Position numbers and translations under genes: made by a program
Origin: Rhizopus sp. PT2906
Lineage: Eukaryota; Mucoromycota; Mucoromycetes; Mucorales; Rhizopodaceae
Direction: 5' to 3'
DNA: 60,027 nucleotides
NCBI GenBank assembly: GCA_025529335.1
Contig: JAMYHX010000249.1
Coordinates: 1 to 60,027, forward strand
Notes under the pieces: generated by a model
What the model was told of the DNA's origin: nothing
Seen by the model: the letters and a program-made list of their open reading frames with translations, nothing else
The model's database searches: none
Shown: positions 47,339 to 59,144 of the stretch, piece by piece
Layout: each line of letters opens with the position of its first letter
How positions within the stretch are numbered: the stretch's first letter is position 1

Positions 47339-49373
47339 ATGAAGTTAATGAACCCGTCGATAAAGGCTTGTGTCTTCTTTATTCTCTCCTACCTTTCTTT
47401 GTTGGTATCTTCTGCTGCTGTCCCTACTAGTGCTGCTGTACAGGTTGAATCTTACAAATATGATGGCACTACTTTCTCTGGTCGTATCTTTGTAAGGCTA
47501 ATTGATCTCATCTAAAGAAAAAAAAGAGAAACTGATCTCGTCAATTAGGTTAAAAACATTGCCTACTCAAAGGTAGTCACTGTCATTTATTCTGATGGCT
47601 CCGACAACTGGAACAACAACAATAACAAGATCTCTGCTGCTTACTCTGAAGCTATCTCTGGTTCAAATTACGAATACTGGACATTCTCTGCCAAGGTGAG
47701 TGGTATCAAGCAATTCTACGTCAAGGTAATTCTTTTTTTTTTTCTGTATTCATTGTATATACTAACGCGACCTTTGATAGTATGAAGTAAGTGGCTCTAC
47801 CTACTATGACAACAACGGTACAAAGAACTATCAGGGTAAGCATACGCTTAAGCAATAGCATCTCTTTACTGACCCATCAACTAGTCCAAGCAACAAGCGC
47901 CACCTCTACTACTGCTACTGCTACTACTACCACCACCACTAGCACTCCTGCCACTAGCACTGGCCCAGCAAACAACGCTCCCGTCTCTTTCCCCACTGGT
48001 AACTCTACTATCTCATCTTGGATTAAAAAACAAGAAGAAATTAGCCGTTTTGCCATGCTTCGTAACATCAACCCTCCTGGAAGTGCCACAGGATTTATTG
48101 CCGCTTCTTTATCTACCGCTGGACCAGATTATTATTATTCTTGGACCCGTGATTCTGCATTGACAGCCAATGTGATCGCATATGAGTATAACACTACCTT
48201 CACTGGTAACACCACCCTTTTGAAATACCTCAAGGACTACGTCACGTTCTCTGTCAAGTCCCAATCCGTTTCTACTGTCTGTAACTGTCTTGGTGAACCC
48301 AAATTCAACGCTGATGGCTCTAGTTACACTGGTCCATGGGGAAGACCCCAAAACGATGGACCTGCTGAGCGTGCTGTTACTTTTATGTTGATTGCTGATA
48401 GCTACCTTACTCAAACAAAGGACGCATCCTATGTTACCGGTACCTTGAAGCCAGCTATCTTTAAGGATTTGGATTATGTTGTTAGCGTATGGTCCAATGG
48501 ATGTTATGACTTGTGGGAAGAAGTTAATGGTGTTCATTTCTACACTTTGATGGTCATGCGCAAGGGTTTGATTCTCGGTGCTGATTTTGCTGCTCGTAAT
48601 GGTGACTCTTCTCGTGCTTCTACCTACAAGAAAACTGCTTCCACCATGGAATCAAAGATCTCCAGTTTCTGGAGTGACTCCAACAACTATATTCAAGTCA
48701 GTCAAAGCGTTACTGCTGGTGTCAGTAAGAAGGGTTTGGATGTTTCTACTCTGTTGGCTGCAAACATTGGTAGTCTTCCTGATGGTTTCTTCACTCCTGG
48801 TTCTGAAAAGGTATTTGCAAAAAGTCGTTCAATGTTTCAATAGTTTGTAAACGTGATTTTATTTAGATCCTTGCTACTGCTGTCGCTCTTGAAAATGCCT
48901 TTGCTTCATTGTATCCCATCAACTCTAACCTTCCCTCATACCTCGGTAATTCCATTGGAAGATATCCTGAAGACACATACAACGGTAATGGTAACTCTCA
49001 AGGTAACCCATGGTTCTTGGCTGTCAATGCCTACGCTGAGCTTTACTACCGTGCCATTAGTGAATGGATCAGCAATGGTAAGGTTACTGTGAGCAACATT
49101 AGCTTGCCCTTCTTTAAGAAATTCGACCCCTCTGCTACTTCTGGAAAGACTTACACTGCTGGCACTTCTGACTTTGATAACCTTGCTCAAAACATTGCTT
49201 TGGGTGCTGATCGCTTCTTATCCACTGTCAAGTTCCATGCCTATACCAATGGCTCTTTATCTGAGGAGTATGATCGCTCTACTGGCATGTCTACTGGTGC
49301 CAGAGACTTGACTTGGTCCCATGCCTCTTTAATCACTGCTGCTTATGCAAAGGCTGGCTCTCCTGCTGCTTAA
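47339..49373 (+). CDS. amyA: Glucoamylase, CBM21 starch-binding domain plus GH15
   Basis: A secreted enzyme releasing glucose from starch ends. The start ATG gives a signal peptide (ACVFFILSYLSLLVSSAA). An N-terminal CBM21 domain is spread over short exons (YKYDGTTFSGRIFVKNIAYS, DGSDNWNNN, SNYEYWTFSAKV), then a Thr/Ser-rich linker, then the GH15 (alpha/alpha)6 barrel. The barrel shows YYYSWTRDSALT, CNCLGEPKFN, WGRPQNDGPAERA, the acid in CYDLWEEVNGVHFYTL, and the catalytic base in SLSEEYDRSTG near the end. Intron 48812 to about 48866 separates GSEK from ILATAVA. N-terminal starch binding is the Rhizopus layout; Aspergillus enzymes carry a C-terminal CBM20. Confidence 0.96.
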
Positions 49374-49678
49374 ATTGCAATGTCTTTTATATCTTGAAAT
49401 AAACACTATTTCCTTAAGCCTTTTGACTATATATAATGAGAGTAGTTACTGTGTTCAACTGTGGATTTTATACAGTTAAATAAAATAGACGTTGTGTATA
49501 TATTCGTTCTTGACGATCAATTCTTTATTGGACAGTGGTTGTCGTACAGCATAAACATCATTTGTTCATAGGTTTATTCACGTGACAAGCGGGGTCTCGT
49601 TTTTTTCTTATCAAAAGTTTCATGCTACGAGTTTTTCTCTCCAGTTGACTATGCATTCATTGCTCAATTCATAGCATC
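49374..49678. other. Glucoamylase trailer and ATG15 promoter
   Basis: AATAAA at about 49398, then AT-rich DNA. No further gene. Confidence 0.5.
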
Positions 49679-51325
49679 ATGTTATTTCTATTCTGCTTCT
49701 TTACCCTAGTCACATTTACCACTTGTCTTAGTTACCAACACATTTTTACGCCTACGACAAGGACAGCAAAAGACCATACCTTAAAGCTCAAACATATTTA
49801 TCACCATGCATCTGCTAATGGACCCATACCCAAACTATTTAGACGATATGACATTAAACCCCATGTGAACATTATGAGTACTCAAGACTATGAATACCCA
49901 CTTCGATCCACACTTCAAGTAGTAGACAAACCAGCGGTTGCAGATATTGTAGAATTCTCAGCATCCAACCACAGGTGGCGTAACCGCTTTCGTCCAATAT
50001 ATCTAGAGTCTTCAGTCGATAATGTACCTGATGTAACACACAGACCAACTGTCTTGGCACTAGCACAAATGACTAATAATGCCTATCTGGATATCAATCT
50101 GAACGAGACAGATTGGTATGATCTAGGCCCAACCTGGCGAGTGGTAAGTATACCCAGTTTTCCCATATGATATACAAGATAAACTGAAAATGTATATAGA
50201 ATAACTCGTTTGGCTGGGAATCAGATGGTATTCGGGGACATGTTTTTGGAAATGAAGACAATTCCTTGATCGTCATTAGTATCAAAGGCACAAGTGCTGG
50301 TCTATGGACAGGAGGACCTACAGGAGAGAGAGATAAATTGAATGTAAAATAAACATTTATAAATTGGGTATACTCTTTTTAATCACTACTTTGGTTGTAG
50401 GATAATGTCTTATTTTCATGTTGTTGTGCGAGAATAAGCAGAGCCTGGACACCTGTTTGTGATTGCTACAAGAATAACGAGTATGTTTGCGAGAACAGTT
50501 GCCTTCAAAAGAAAATATCTGATTCAGAGCTTTATTATGATAATGCACTCGTAAGATCAATCAGTATGTATAACAATGCTCTTTCTTATCTTCCTGTTCT
50601 AAATAGGCTCTTTATTCCGAGATTGCTAATACTTATCCAAACAGTACCATCTGGATCACTGGACATTCACTCGGTGGAGCACTATCTAGTCTGGTTGGTC
50701 AGACCTATGGAGTGCCTACAGTCACGTTTGAAGCGCCAGGAGATCGATTGGCGTCTAGCAGGCTTCATTTACCCCAAGGACGGGGAGTAAAATTACCTAT
50801 CTGGCATTTTGGTCATACAGCTGATCCCATCTTTGTAGGCGTCTGCACTGTAAGTTTCCTTTTGAGTAAACTTGTATATAATTAACCATTGTTTTTTCAA
50901 AAAGGGACCATCAAGTAGTTGTTGGTATGGAGGATATGCTATGGAATCAAGATGTCATACATCAAAGGTAAAGGTTACTTTTATTTCACTTTTTTCCAAT
51001 GTTAAACATTAAATAGGTATGTGTATGGGATACGGTTAAGGATAATGGATGGCGAGTGGACATTCGATCCCATAGAATAAAGGACATGATTGAAGCGATT
51101 CTACTGAAGCCAGATGAATTCCCCATGCCAGAATGTGTTGAAGAACAGGATTGTGAAGACTGTGGTCTGTGGCAGTATTATGACGAACGGGATGGACCTT
51201 TTCCTACTACTACTACTGCTACTACTTCCACCACAAGTAAAGTGACAAGTACATCTACGACAGTCACGAGCTCTGAGCTACTTGGTGATCCTTGGAAAAC
51301 ATTCGATGATATTAATGCTGATTGA
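49679..51325 (+). CDS. ATG15: Autophagic-body lipase Atg15
   Basis: A vacuolar phospholipase that dissolves autophagic bodies. An N-terminal hydrophobic segment (LFLFCFFTLVTFTTCL) acts as signal anchor. The lipase_3 core has NNSFGWESDGIRGHVFGNED, ISIKGTSAGLW and the nucleophile in ITGHSLGGALSSLVG. Further family marks are CCARISRAWTPVCDCY, HFGHTADPIFVGVC, SSCWYGGYAMESRCHTSKVC and RVDIRSHRIKDMI. Exons join through short introns (50144-50199, about 50344-50400, and others). The C-terminus has a Cys-rich ECVEEQDCEDCGLW, then a Thr/Ser-rich tail. A separate frame starting at 50566 overlaps the catalytic exon and is an artefact. Confidence 0.94.
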
Positions 51326-51520
51326 TTTAATAAAGGCTTTTCATATTAACCCCTTCATGAGTAATATAATATATATTTCATGGTGCCTGAATCTCTAGCA
51401 TAATATTTTACAAAAATGATTGGATAATTTTTGGATTTGACCTTATTGGCTAGTTTCAATAAATGCATTGCCGAGGACACACTTTGAAGCCTTTTCTTTT
51501 TTTTTGGATCTACAACAGCG

Positions 51521-53753
51521 ATGTCTAGTGAAGTAGAAACAGTAGTGCACACAAACAGTTCAAATGAAGTAGATTCCCTTAGATTTACGACACGTGCAGG
51601 AGGTGCCTACATTCCTCCTCATCGCATGCGTCAAATACAACAATCAATAAAAGATACTAGTAGTGAAGCTTACCAACGCATTACCTGGGAAGCTTTGAAG
51701 AAGTCAATCAATGGTCTGATCAATAAAGTGAATACATCCAACATAAAGATGATTATACCAGAACTCTTTGCTGAGAATCTTATTCGTGGACGAGGATTGT
51801 ACTGCAGAAGTATAATGAAAGCACAAACTGCAAGTTTACCATTCACACCTGTCTATGCTGCAGTAACAGCAGTTATAAATACGAAATTACCAGCTGTAGG
51901 AGCATTGCTCTTGTCTCGCCTAGTTGTTCAATTTAGAAGAGCATTCAGACGTAATGACAAGGTAACATATTTAAATTTAATTGTTGCGTGCATCTGCTAA
52001 TCTCTTTTTTTGTATAGACATCTTGTTTAGCAACAACTACTTTTATTGCTCACTTGACAAATCAGTTAGTTGCTCATGAAATCTTGGCGCTTCAAATCCT
52101 GGCACTTTTGCTCGAACGACCTACAGATGATTCAGTAGAGATTGCAGTCGGCTTTATGAGAGAAGTGGGTGCACATTTAGCCAACGTGTCTCCCAAGGCC
52201 AACAATGCTATTTATGAAAGATTCAGAGCTGTTTTACATGAAGGCGAAATAGATAAACGTATTCAATACATGATTGAAGTGTTATTCCAAGTTCGAAAAG
52301 ATAAATACAAAGACAATCCACCAATCATTAAAGAACTTGATTTAGTGGAAGAAGAGGATCAGATTACCCACAATATCAGTTTAGATGATGAAGATCTTGA
52401 TCCTGAAGATATGCTGAATATATTCAGTTTTGATCCTGATTATACTGAAAATGAAGAAAAATACAATGCGATCAAGGCTGAAATTTTGGGTGATGATGAG
52501 TCTGAAGATGAAAGTGGAACATCTGGAAGTGATGAAAGTGAAGAGTCAGAAGACGACGAAGAGACAATGGAAATTGTAGATAAAACAAACGCAGATTTGA
52601 TTGAATTACGTCGAAAGATATATTTAACAGTAATGTCCAGTGTCAATTTTGAAGAAGCTTGTCACAAGTTGATGAAGTTACATGTGCCAGAAGGACATGA
52701 GGTAAGTTGAAAGTATATGTGTTGTTATATTTTATATTGACTTTATCTTTCAAGGTTGAGCTTTGTAACATGATAATTGAATGTTGCTCTCAAGAGCGTA
52801 CTTATCTCAAATACTATGGTTTAATGGCAGAACGCTTCTGTAAGCTCAACCGTATTTGGGTAGACAACTTTGTTCATTGCTTTGAAGAAGTGTATAATAC
52901 AATTCACCGCTACGAAACAAACAGACTTCGTAACATTGCTAAACTCTTTGCACACTTATTCAACACGGACGCACTACCATGGACAGCATTCCAGATTATT
53001 AAACTAAATGAAGAAGACACTACATCTGCTTCTCGTATTTTTGTAAAGATTCTCTTTCAAGAAATCAACGAGTTTATTGGACTTAAAGTTCTCAAGGAAC
53101 GTATGCTTGATCCCTTCATGCAAGAACCGTTTTCTGGCATGTTCCCCAAGGACAATCCAAAGAACACCCGTTTTGCTATCAATTACTGGACAAGTATTGG
53201 TCTTGGTGCATTGACTGAAGATTTGCGTGAATGGCTGAGAAATGCACCCAAGCAGATCATGAAGCGAAGAGACAGCAGTGACAGTAGCTCAGGAAGCGAT
53301 AGCAGTGACAGCAGTGACAGCAGTAGCAGTGGTAGCGATAGTGATGATAGTGGCTCCAGCAGTTACAGTAGCAGTTACAGTAGCAGTGACAGTGAAAGTG
53401 ACAGTGAAACTGATAGCGACAGCTACTCTAGTTCTCATTCTCGTTCTCGCTCTCGTTCTCATACCCCTCCTCGTACCCGATATCGTTCTCGCTCTCGTAC
53501 GCCTTCTCGATCCCGTACACCTTCACGTTCCCGTCCTCGCCATCGCTCGCGTACACCTCGTTCCACTTACCGTTCTCGTTCTCGCACGCCCCCTCGACAG
53601 CGCTATCGCTCTCGCTCTCGCTCTCGTACGCCTCCTCGATCTCGTTATCGTTCACGCTCTCCACCTTCTCGTTCTCGCTATCGTTCCCGCTCTTCTACAC
53701 CCTCCCGTTCCCGCTCTAGCTCAAGACGTCCTTCTAAAAGATCAAGACGCTAA
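51521..53753 (+). CDS. CWC22: Spliceosome factor Cwc22 with RS tail
   Basis: Cwc22 holds the exon-junction helicase eIF4A3 on the spliceosome and is needed for splicing. Three exons join at 51962 and 52701. The MIF4G domain starts TWEALKKSINGLINKVNTSN and contains LFAENLIRGRGLYCRSIMKA. An acidic Ser/Glu/Asp linker follows, then the MA3 domain (LRRKIYLTVMSSVNFEEACH, FGMFPKDNP-like FSGMFPKDNPKNTRFAINYW). The C-terminal 150 residues are a Ser-Asp array followed by RS repeats; yeast Cwc22 lacks such a tail, while animal CWC22 has one. About 690 aa in all. Confidence 0.94.
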
Positions 53754-54056
53754 AATAGAATCGCCCCCCTTTTTTTTTTCTTTATTTGCACTTGACTTGT
53801 TCCCTTAATGCTCAGATAAAAATAAAATCAAACAATGAATGCCAAGAAATAGTTTACTATATAAAACAATGACAATAGCAAAAGAACCAAATCAATAGGG
53901 AACAAGTATTGCTGGTAAAGGAAACAAAATGGATTATAACAAGTCAATTACAGGATATTAATCTGATATTTATTATTAGCATAACGCTAATATGCAGCTT
54001 TAGTATAATAATTACAACGAATTAAAAGTCAAGGCACATTCATGAATTTGCATAAA
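53754..54056. other. Intergenic between two convergent genes
   Basis: Holds AATAAA after CWC22 and AT-rich DNA. No gene seen. Confidence 0.5.
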
Positions 54057-54614
54057 TTAAACTTTGTCTGTGATATAAACAGGGATGCATTCCTTCTCTT
54101 CTTCATATGGTAACTGAATAGCACCTTCATTATAGATGATATAAAAGTACTTGAAGGAAGCAATTATGATTAGTATAATTTCAATAACGAGTACACCCAC
54201 GATGGCATATTTTGGAGCAATGTCCAACCAGTTGTCCTTGAGATCTACTACCAATTTGATATGTTGATCGAATGTAATGCAAAAGTACCAACTGATGACT
54301 AGACCAATGGGCATAAGACATTGAAAAAACTGCTCAATGATGACCGCTGATGATAAATTGAGCGCCACTGAATGATTTAATAGTAAAAATAAAGGACAAA
54401 ATATGGATGCTTGGGAAGCAACTAAGGTAGCGATCAGCCTTCTATCTTGTATAATATCATGAACCATGTCTCTTCCTTGCTTTATAGGCTCTAACATAGT
54501 CGAAACAGGCATACTTGAATTATTATATTTAAATAGTGAAGTGATGACTATTAGGATAGATAGTGCAAGTGTTGTTATACGTGTATAATTAATTAAAGAA
54601 TGAATGGTTTTCAT
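54057..54614 (-). CDS. Four-helix membrane protein, unknown
   Basis: Intronless, 185 aa. Four hydrophobic segments: about residues 12-28 (TTLALSILIVITSLF), 62-90 (LIATLVASQASIFCPLFLLL), 93-117 and 133-157 (YAIVGVLVIEIILIIIASF). A hydrophilic loop lies between the first and second (PIKQGRDMVHDIIQDRR). The C-terminus is acidic (YEEEKECIPVYITDKV). The layout recalls MARVEL- or tetraspan-like fungal proteins, but no signature residues allow a name. It is divergent from NAM9, with 206 nt between start codons. Confidence 0.65.
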   Translation of the reverse strand: MKTIHSLINYTRITTLALSILIVITSLFKYNNSSMPVSTMLEPIKQGRDMVHDIIQDRRLIATLVASQASIFCPLFLLLNHSVALNLSSAVIIEQFFQCLMPIGLVISWYFCITFDQHIKLVVDLKDNWLDIAPKYAIVGVLVIEIILIIIASFKYFYIIYNEGAIQLPYEEEKECIPVYITDKV

Positions 54615-54820
54615 TGTAAAGAGGAAGAAAAAAAGGATGATTATGATAAAAAAATGAAAGCCAAATCCTTTTTATATCCTATCCCTTCCCCTTTTTCTCC
54701 TTACTCCCCAAGCAGCCACTCTTTAACAAAGGAAAAAGACGGTCACCGGAGATTGAATATTTTTTAAAAAGTAAAAATGTCAAACCTACCCTAGTTCATT
54801 CTTTTTTTGCTTTATTGATC

Positions 54821-55533
54821 ATGAAGAAACCAATTTATTCATTAACCAGAAAGTTAGCACGCATGTCATGGAACAAATACAACTTGTTCAATATTGCCAC
54901 TAAACAGTTGGCTTATATGGATGTAAAGACCTTATTTCAACAAAAATGGCTGTCAAAAAGAGAAACCCGTGCTTACCATGGTGATGAACTAACAGAACGT
55001 CAATTCAAAAACAAATTCTTTGATCCCAAGCTACCTACTGTCCTTGCTTCTGATCACCCACCTGTTGCTTCACTTTTATATGCCAACTTGGAACGTCGTT
55101 TAGATTTTGTTGTGTTTCGAAGCAACTTTTGTCCCTCAATCTATGCTGCTCGTCAATTATGTGTTCATGGTAAAGTGCAAGTGAATGGCAAAAAGGCAAG
55201 TATTCAATAGACTATAACTTTATAGTATGACTTATATATCATCCCTAGATGGCTTTCCCTTCTCATAAATTAAAAGATGGAGATGTTGTATCAGTTGATC
55301 CCAACGCTATTCAATTTTTAAAAGGAGAGAAAGGAACAGAATTAGAATTTACACCAAAGCCATTCTCCCAACCATTTTTATTTGTGCCTGAATATCTTGA
55401 AGTGAATTATAATACTTGTCAGACTGTTTTCCTAAGATCACCTATTTCAAGACCAGGTCGTACGGAAATTCCTTCACCTTATCCTCCTGAATATCACGCA
55501 CTTGCCTATGAATATTATGCTCGTAACAAATAA
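54821..55533 (+). CDS. NAM9: Mitochondrial ribosomal protein uS4m
   Basis: A small-subunit protein of the mitochondrial ribosome. Two exons (54821-55195, 55249-55533) give 219 aa. The S4 RNA-binding motif is seen as LERRLDFVVFRSNFCPSIY and ARQLCVHGKVQVNGKK, completed after the intron by MAFPSHKLKDGDVVSVDP. The C-terminal YLEVNYNTCQTVFLRSP matches fungal Nam9. The intron has a GC donor (AAG|GCAAGT) instead of GT. Ignoring it would end the protein at 55210 with ASIQ. The basic N-terminus is consistent with mitochondrial import. ATG 54821 was preferred to the upstream TTG. Confidence 0.93.
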
Positions 55534-55918
55534 AACATATAGAATCTATTTATACAAAGAGATGGAAAGAGAGAGGGGAGTTTTTTAAGGGGGCCAAACG
55601 GAAGTGTTGCTCTCCTTACGGATATAATCTTTATGGCGGAAAAAAGTAACATACAGTTTGAAATATAGACTGATTCCAATTGTTTATGTTGGAATGCAAA
55701 GAATAAAGGGAATAAACAAAACAATTCCGCCCCTGATGTTATTTACAATAAGGAAAAGGTGCATGTAACTAAAAATGACAATATGTAACCAATCAATGCA
55801 GTTTCCCCACACTTTTATTTTATAGGTCAACTTTACTTGTTTACCCCTTAATTTACTATTATTTATTTTCTTTTTTTTTTTCTTCTTTCTTTATCCCTTT
55901 TTTTTATTTCTTTCTTTA
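55534..55918. other. Intergenic, no gene seen
   Basis: NAM9 trailer and the T-rich leader of the Zn2Cys6 regulator gene (TC- and T-runs at 55860-55918). Confidence 0.5.
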
Positions 55919-57650
55919 ATGGCAAAGATATCTTCACGTAAACGTGTCAAGGTGACGCTTGCATGTATTGTTTGTCGTAAAAAGAAGGTGAAATGCGATG
56001 GAGTTCAACCAAGTTGCTCAAGGTGTCAATCGAATGGAGTTGAATGTCAATATACTGATCCTCCAAAGAAACGAGGTCCACCCAAAGTACGAATTGAAGT
56101 CATTGAGAATCGTAAACATCGTATCGAATCATTATTACTTCAACAACAAAAATATAATACTTTGGATTACACTCGTACATGTTATTTTTAATTCATAGAT
56201 TAAACAGCTAACTTTTTTTTTTTTAAAATAGAAAGCTTTGATATTCCTGTAAACACACTACTGTGTTTGATAGCAGAAGAAGTCCAACGCAAGAAAATAA
56301 ACGTACGTTATTATCTCTTTATTGACACAGAACACTGATAAGGTCCATTCTTTTATGAATACCTCTAGGGCAGCAATGACATGTTATCCGATTTTCATCA
56401 CGATCACTTTCCCGATACTTGGTCCGAATTTTATTTTGACCATTTTAATTACATTTTTCCATTATTTTCCAAAGACCATTTTAACAAAAAGGATCAAGAG
56501 CCACTTTTGAAATATGCAACATGCGCACTAGGTGCATTATATGCTTCATCCGATCATCACTCACTCCTTTTTCAAAGAGCTCAATCCATCCTGCATGATT
56601 CAGCAACCCATTGCGCTCTTTCGACAGTACAAGTAATAGAGATCATTGACACGTTCCGAACCGTTCCATTTATTCTTTTCTTTCTATTCTTAGGCTCTCA
56701 TTATCATGTGTTGGTATACCCATTTGACGGGTGATTTACAACAATGTGATTTACTTCGTCGTCAACTCGCACATATGATAGAATGGTTACAATTCATTCA
56801 GGACGACACTCCTTTTACATTGGAGTCTAAACGACGTGCCTACTGGGTTGCCTGGGTGATCGATCAATGGTTGACTTCCTGTACCCTAGGTGAACGTATG
56901 CTAAAGGAATGGCAATATCCTTGGCCACAATTGGAAGATAATCAACTCAATGACCCTTTTCTGTCATCACTTTCATTATCATCAACAGATAATAACCATA
57001 ACACTATTCAAGCATTTCATCAGATGATAAAATTATCCATCATCCTCAAGGATATCCATCAGGGCAACATGTCATTACAGACATTGGAGACTAACCTGAC
57101 CGAGTGGTTACTCAACCTTCCTTCATATCTCGATTATACCAAGACTTCGTCAGCTATGGCAAAGCTGTATCGTATATTGTATTATACAGTACAGATGGCA
57201 CTCTACCAACGTCATCAACATCATCTTAGTCATAGTGTCTGCATAACAGCAGCCAACACGATCTTATATATTACCGAACAAATGATGGATACGGATCAGA
57301 CTGTATACACCTTCAATTTCTTTTTTCTTTCACTTACATTTGCAACTTCATTCATTTATCTCAATTCAATCATTTCTTCCTCTAAGCACATCCACTTGTT
57401 AAAACAGACTAACCCAACGTCTCTCTCAGCCTTTGAACTAGAGCAACTTGTACAGCATTATCTCGATCCTACTCCTCCTATAGGGTTCCATGTTGACCAA
57501 TTGCTTTCATTCCTTGATAATGAATCTTCAACTACCATCACTTCTACAGATTCCTCTTATTTTTCACCAACCCATTCACCTTCGTTAAAAGAAGAATTCA
57601 TCTTTGATCCATTAACGGTAGTAACAACATCTTCAACACTATTCTTTTAG
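55919..57650 (+). CDS. Zn(II)2Cys6 transcription factor
   Basis: DNA-binding domain at residues 16-46: CIVCRKKKVKCDGVQPSCSR and CQSNGVECQY, the six Cys in canonical spacing, followed by a basic linker and a short helix that may dimerise (IENRKHRIESLLLQQQ). Further exons carry the fungal-specific middle homology region: HFNYIFPLFSKDHF, YATCALGALYASSDHHSLLF, ALIIMCWYTHLTGDLQQCDL and RRAYWVAWVIDQW. Introns near 56176-56231, 56303-56368 and 56632-56694 join in phase. The target pathway is unknown; neighbours give no hint. The first ATG (55919) lies right before the basic N-terminus. Confidence 0.9.
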
Positions 57651-58235
57651 CACCTCTCCTTTCGTTTATATGTTATGTCACATATGACCTATGCTCACCC
57701 CCCTCTTTTGTGTTTTATGTTATACGTTTTTTAAATAAGGCTGCCTTTTTATTGTTTTTGTTTGTTACAGTTTACTTAACCTAAATTCTATATGCTATTT
57801 CACAAATAAATTTCCTCCCTTTTTGTTTTTGTTTATAAATATATTCAAAAAGCTTTAAGAGTTAAAGCAAAGTGTGTGTAATGTTTAGATTAAAAGATTA
57901 CCAAAAAGATGCAGAGTCAAAATAGAATAATCACTCCAAAGCGTAAGTCATATGATGACCCTTTGAAGGAGTAAATGATCCAAGGCCACTCATTCGGAAG
58001 TGTGTCCAGACATACACATACGACTTTTTTATTCTTCAGTGATAAGTTTTATGCAGATAAATCAAGATTGCTCATATTGGAATTGTGTTTGGGCACGGTG
58101 TCTGCCCGGGCCGAATGTGATTTTCCTTTTTTGGTATTGGTCCTGACCTTATGCAGGAAGCCCTAGAGTTCACTCTGTAAAGGGGAACCATCCATCCTGC
58201 AGACATGGATCTCTCTTTTTATATATCTTTTGGAA
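57651..58235. other. Intergenic and eL8 promoter/leader
   Basis: No coding region seen. The C/T-rich stretch near 58205-58215 and TATATA at about 58220 lie just before the eL8 start and may form the leader. Confidence 0.5.
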
Positions 58236-59144
58236 ATGGTGAATAGTTGAAAATAACAGATGGATGGATGAATTAACATATGATTGCCCTTAGGCTCCTG
58301 CCAAGAAGTCTACCGGTAAGAAGGTCGCCCCTGCTCCTTATCCTATCAAGGGAAAGCAAACCACCAAGGCTGCTGCCAACCCTTTAATTGAAAAGACTCC
58401 CAAGAACTTTGGCATTGGTAAGCTGTGTGATTTGAATAATTATGAAACAAGAAAACTCATTTTTAAATAGGTCAGGATGTTCAACCTAAGCGCGATGTTA
58501 CCCGCTTCGTTAAGTGGCCTCACTATGTCCGTCTTCAACGCCAAAAGAAGATCTTGTACCAACGTCTCAAGGTCCCTCCTGCTCTTAACCAATTCACTCA
58601 AGTCTTGGACAAGAACACTGCTACTCAACTCTTCAAGTTGTTGCACAAGTACAGACCCGAAAGCAAGCAAGAAAAGCGCGAACGTCTTCGTGCTATTGCT
58701 GCTGCCAAGGCTGAAAAGAAGGAAGTCCCCAAGACTGACAAGCCTCTCGTTGTCAAGTACGGTATCAACCACATCACTGCCTTGGTTGAAAACAAGAAGG
58801 CTCAATTGGTCGTCATTGCTGATGATGTTGACCCTATTGAATTGGTTCTCTGGCTTCCTGCCCTTTGCCGTAAGATGGGTGTCCCTTACTGTATTGTCAA
58901 GGGTAAGGCTCGTCTCGGTACTCTTGTCCACAAGAAGACTGCTACTGCCGTTGCCTTGACCGAAGTCTCTGATGCTGATAAGGCTGAATTGGCTACTGTC
59001 GTCTCTGCCGTCAAGTCCAACTTCACTGACAAGTGGGAAGAAACCCGTCGTCACTGGGGTGGTGGTGTCATGGGCCCCAAGTCCAACGCCAAGATGGCTA
59101 AGCGTGCTGCTCTTGCTGCTAAGGAAATTGCTGCTCGTCAATAA
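58236..59144 (+). CDS. RPL8: 60S ribosomal protein eL8 (L7a/L8)
   Basis: Three exons: 58236-58238 (only the ATG), 58294-58417 and 58471-59144, 266 aa. The basic N-terminus MAPAKKSTGKKVAPAPYP is followed by NFGIGQDVQPKRDVTRFVKW, YVRLQRQKKILYQRLKVPP, and the L7Ae domain (AQLVVIADDVDPIELVLWLP, ALCRKMGVPYCIVKGKARLG). The C-terminal HWGGGVMGPKSNAKMAKRA is conserved. The first intron directly follows the start codon (ATG|GTGAAT), a layout often seen in ribosomal-protein genes. Codon use is highly biased to C- and T-ending major codons, as expected for high expression. Confidence 0.95.

Noticed and set aside
53278..53808. 176-codon plus-strand ORF in the CWC22 tail
   Set aside because: It is a shadow of the Ser-Asp and RS repeat region in another frame; repetitive DNA keeps all frames open.
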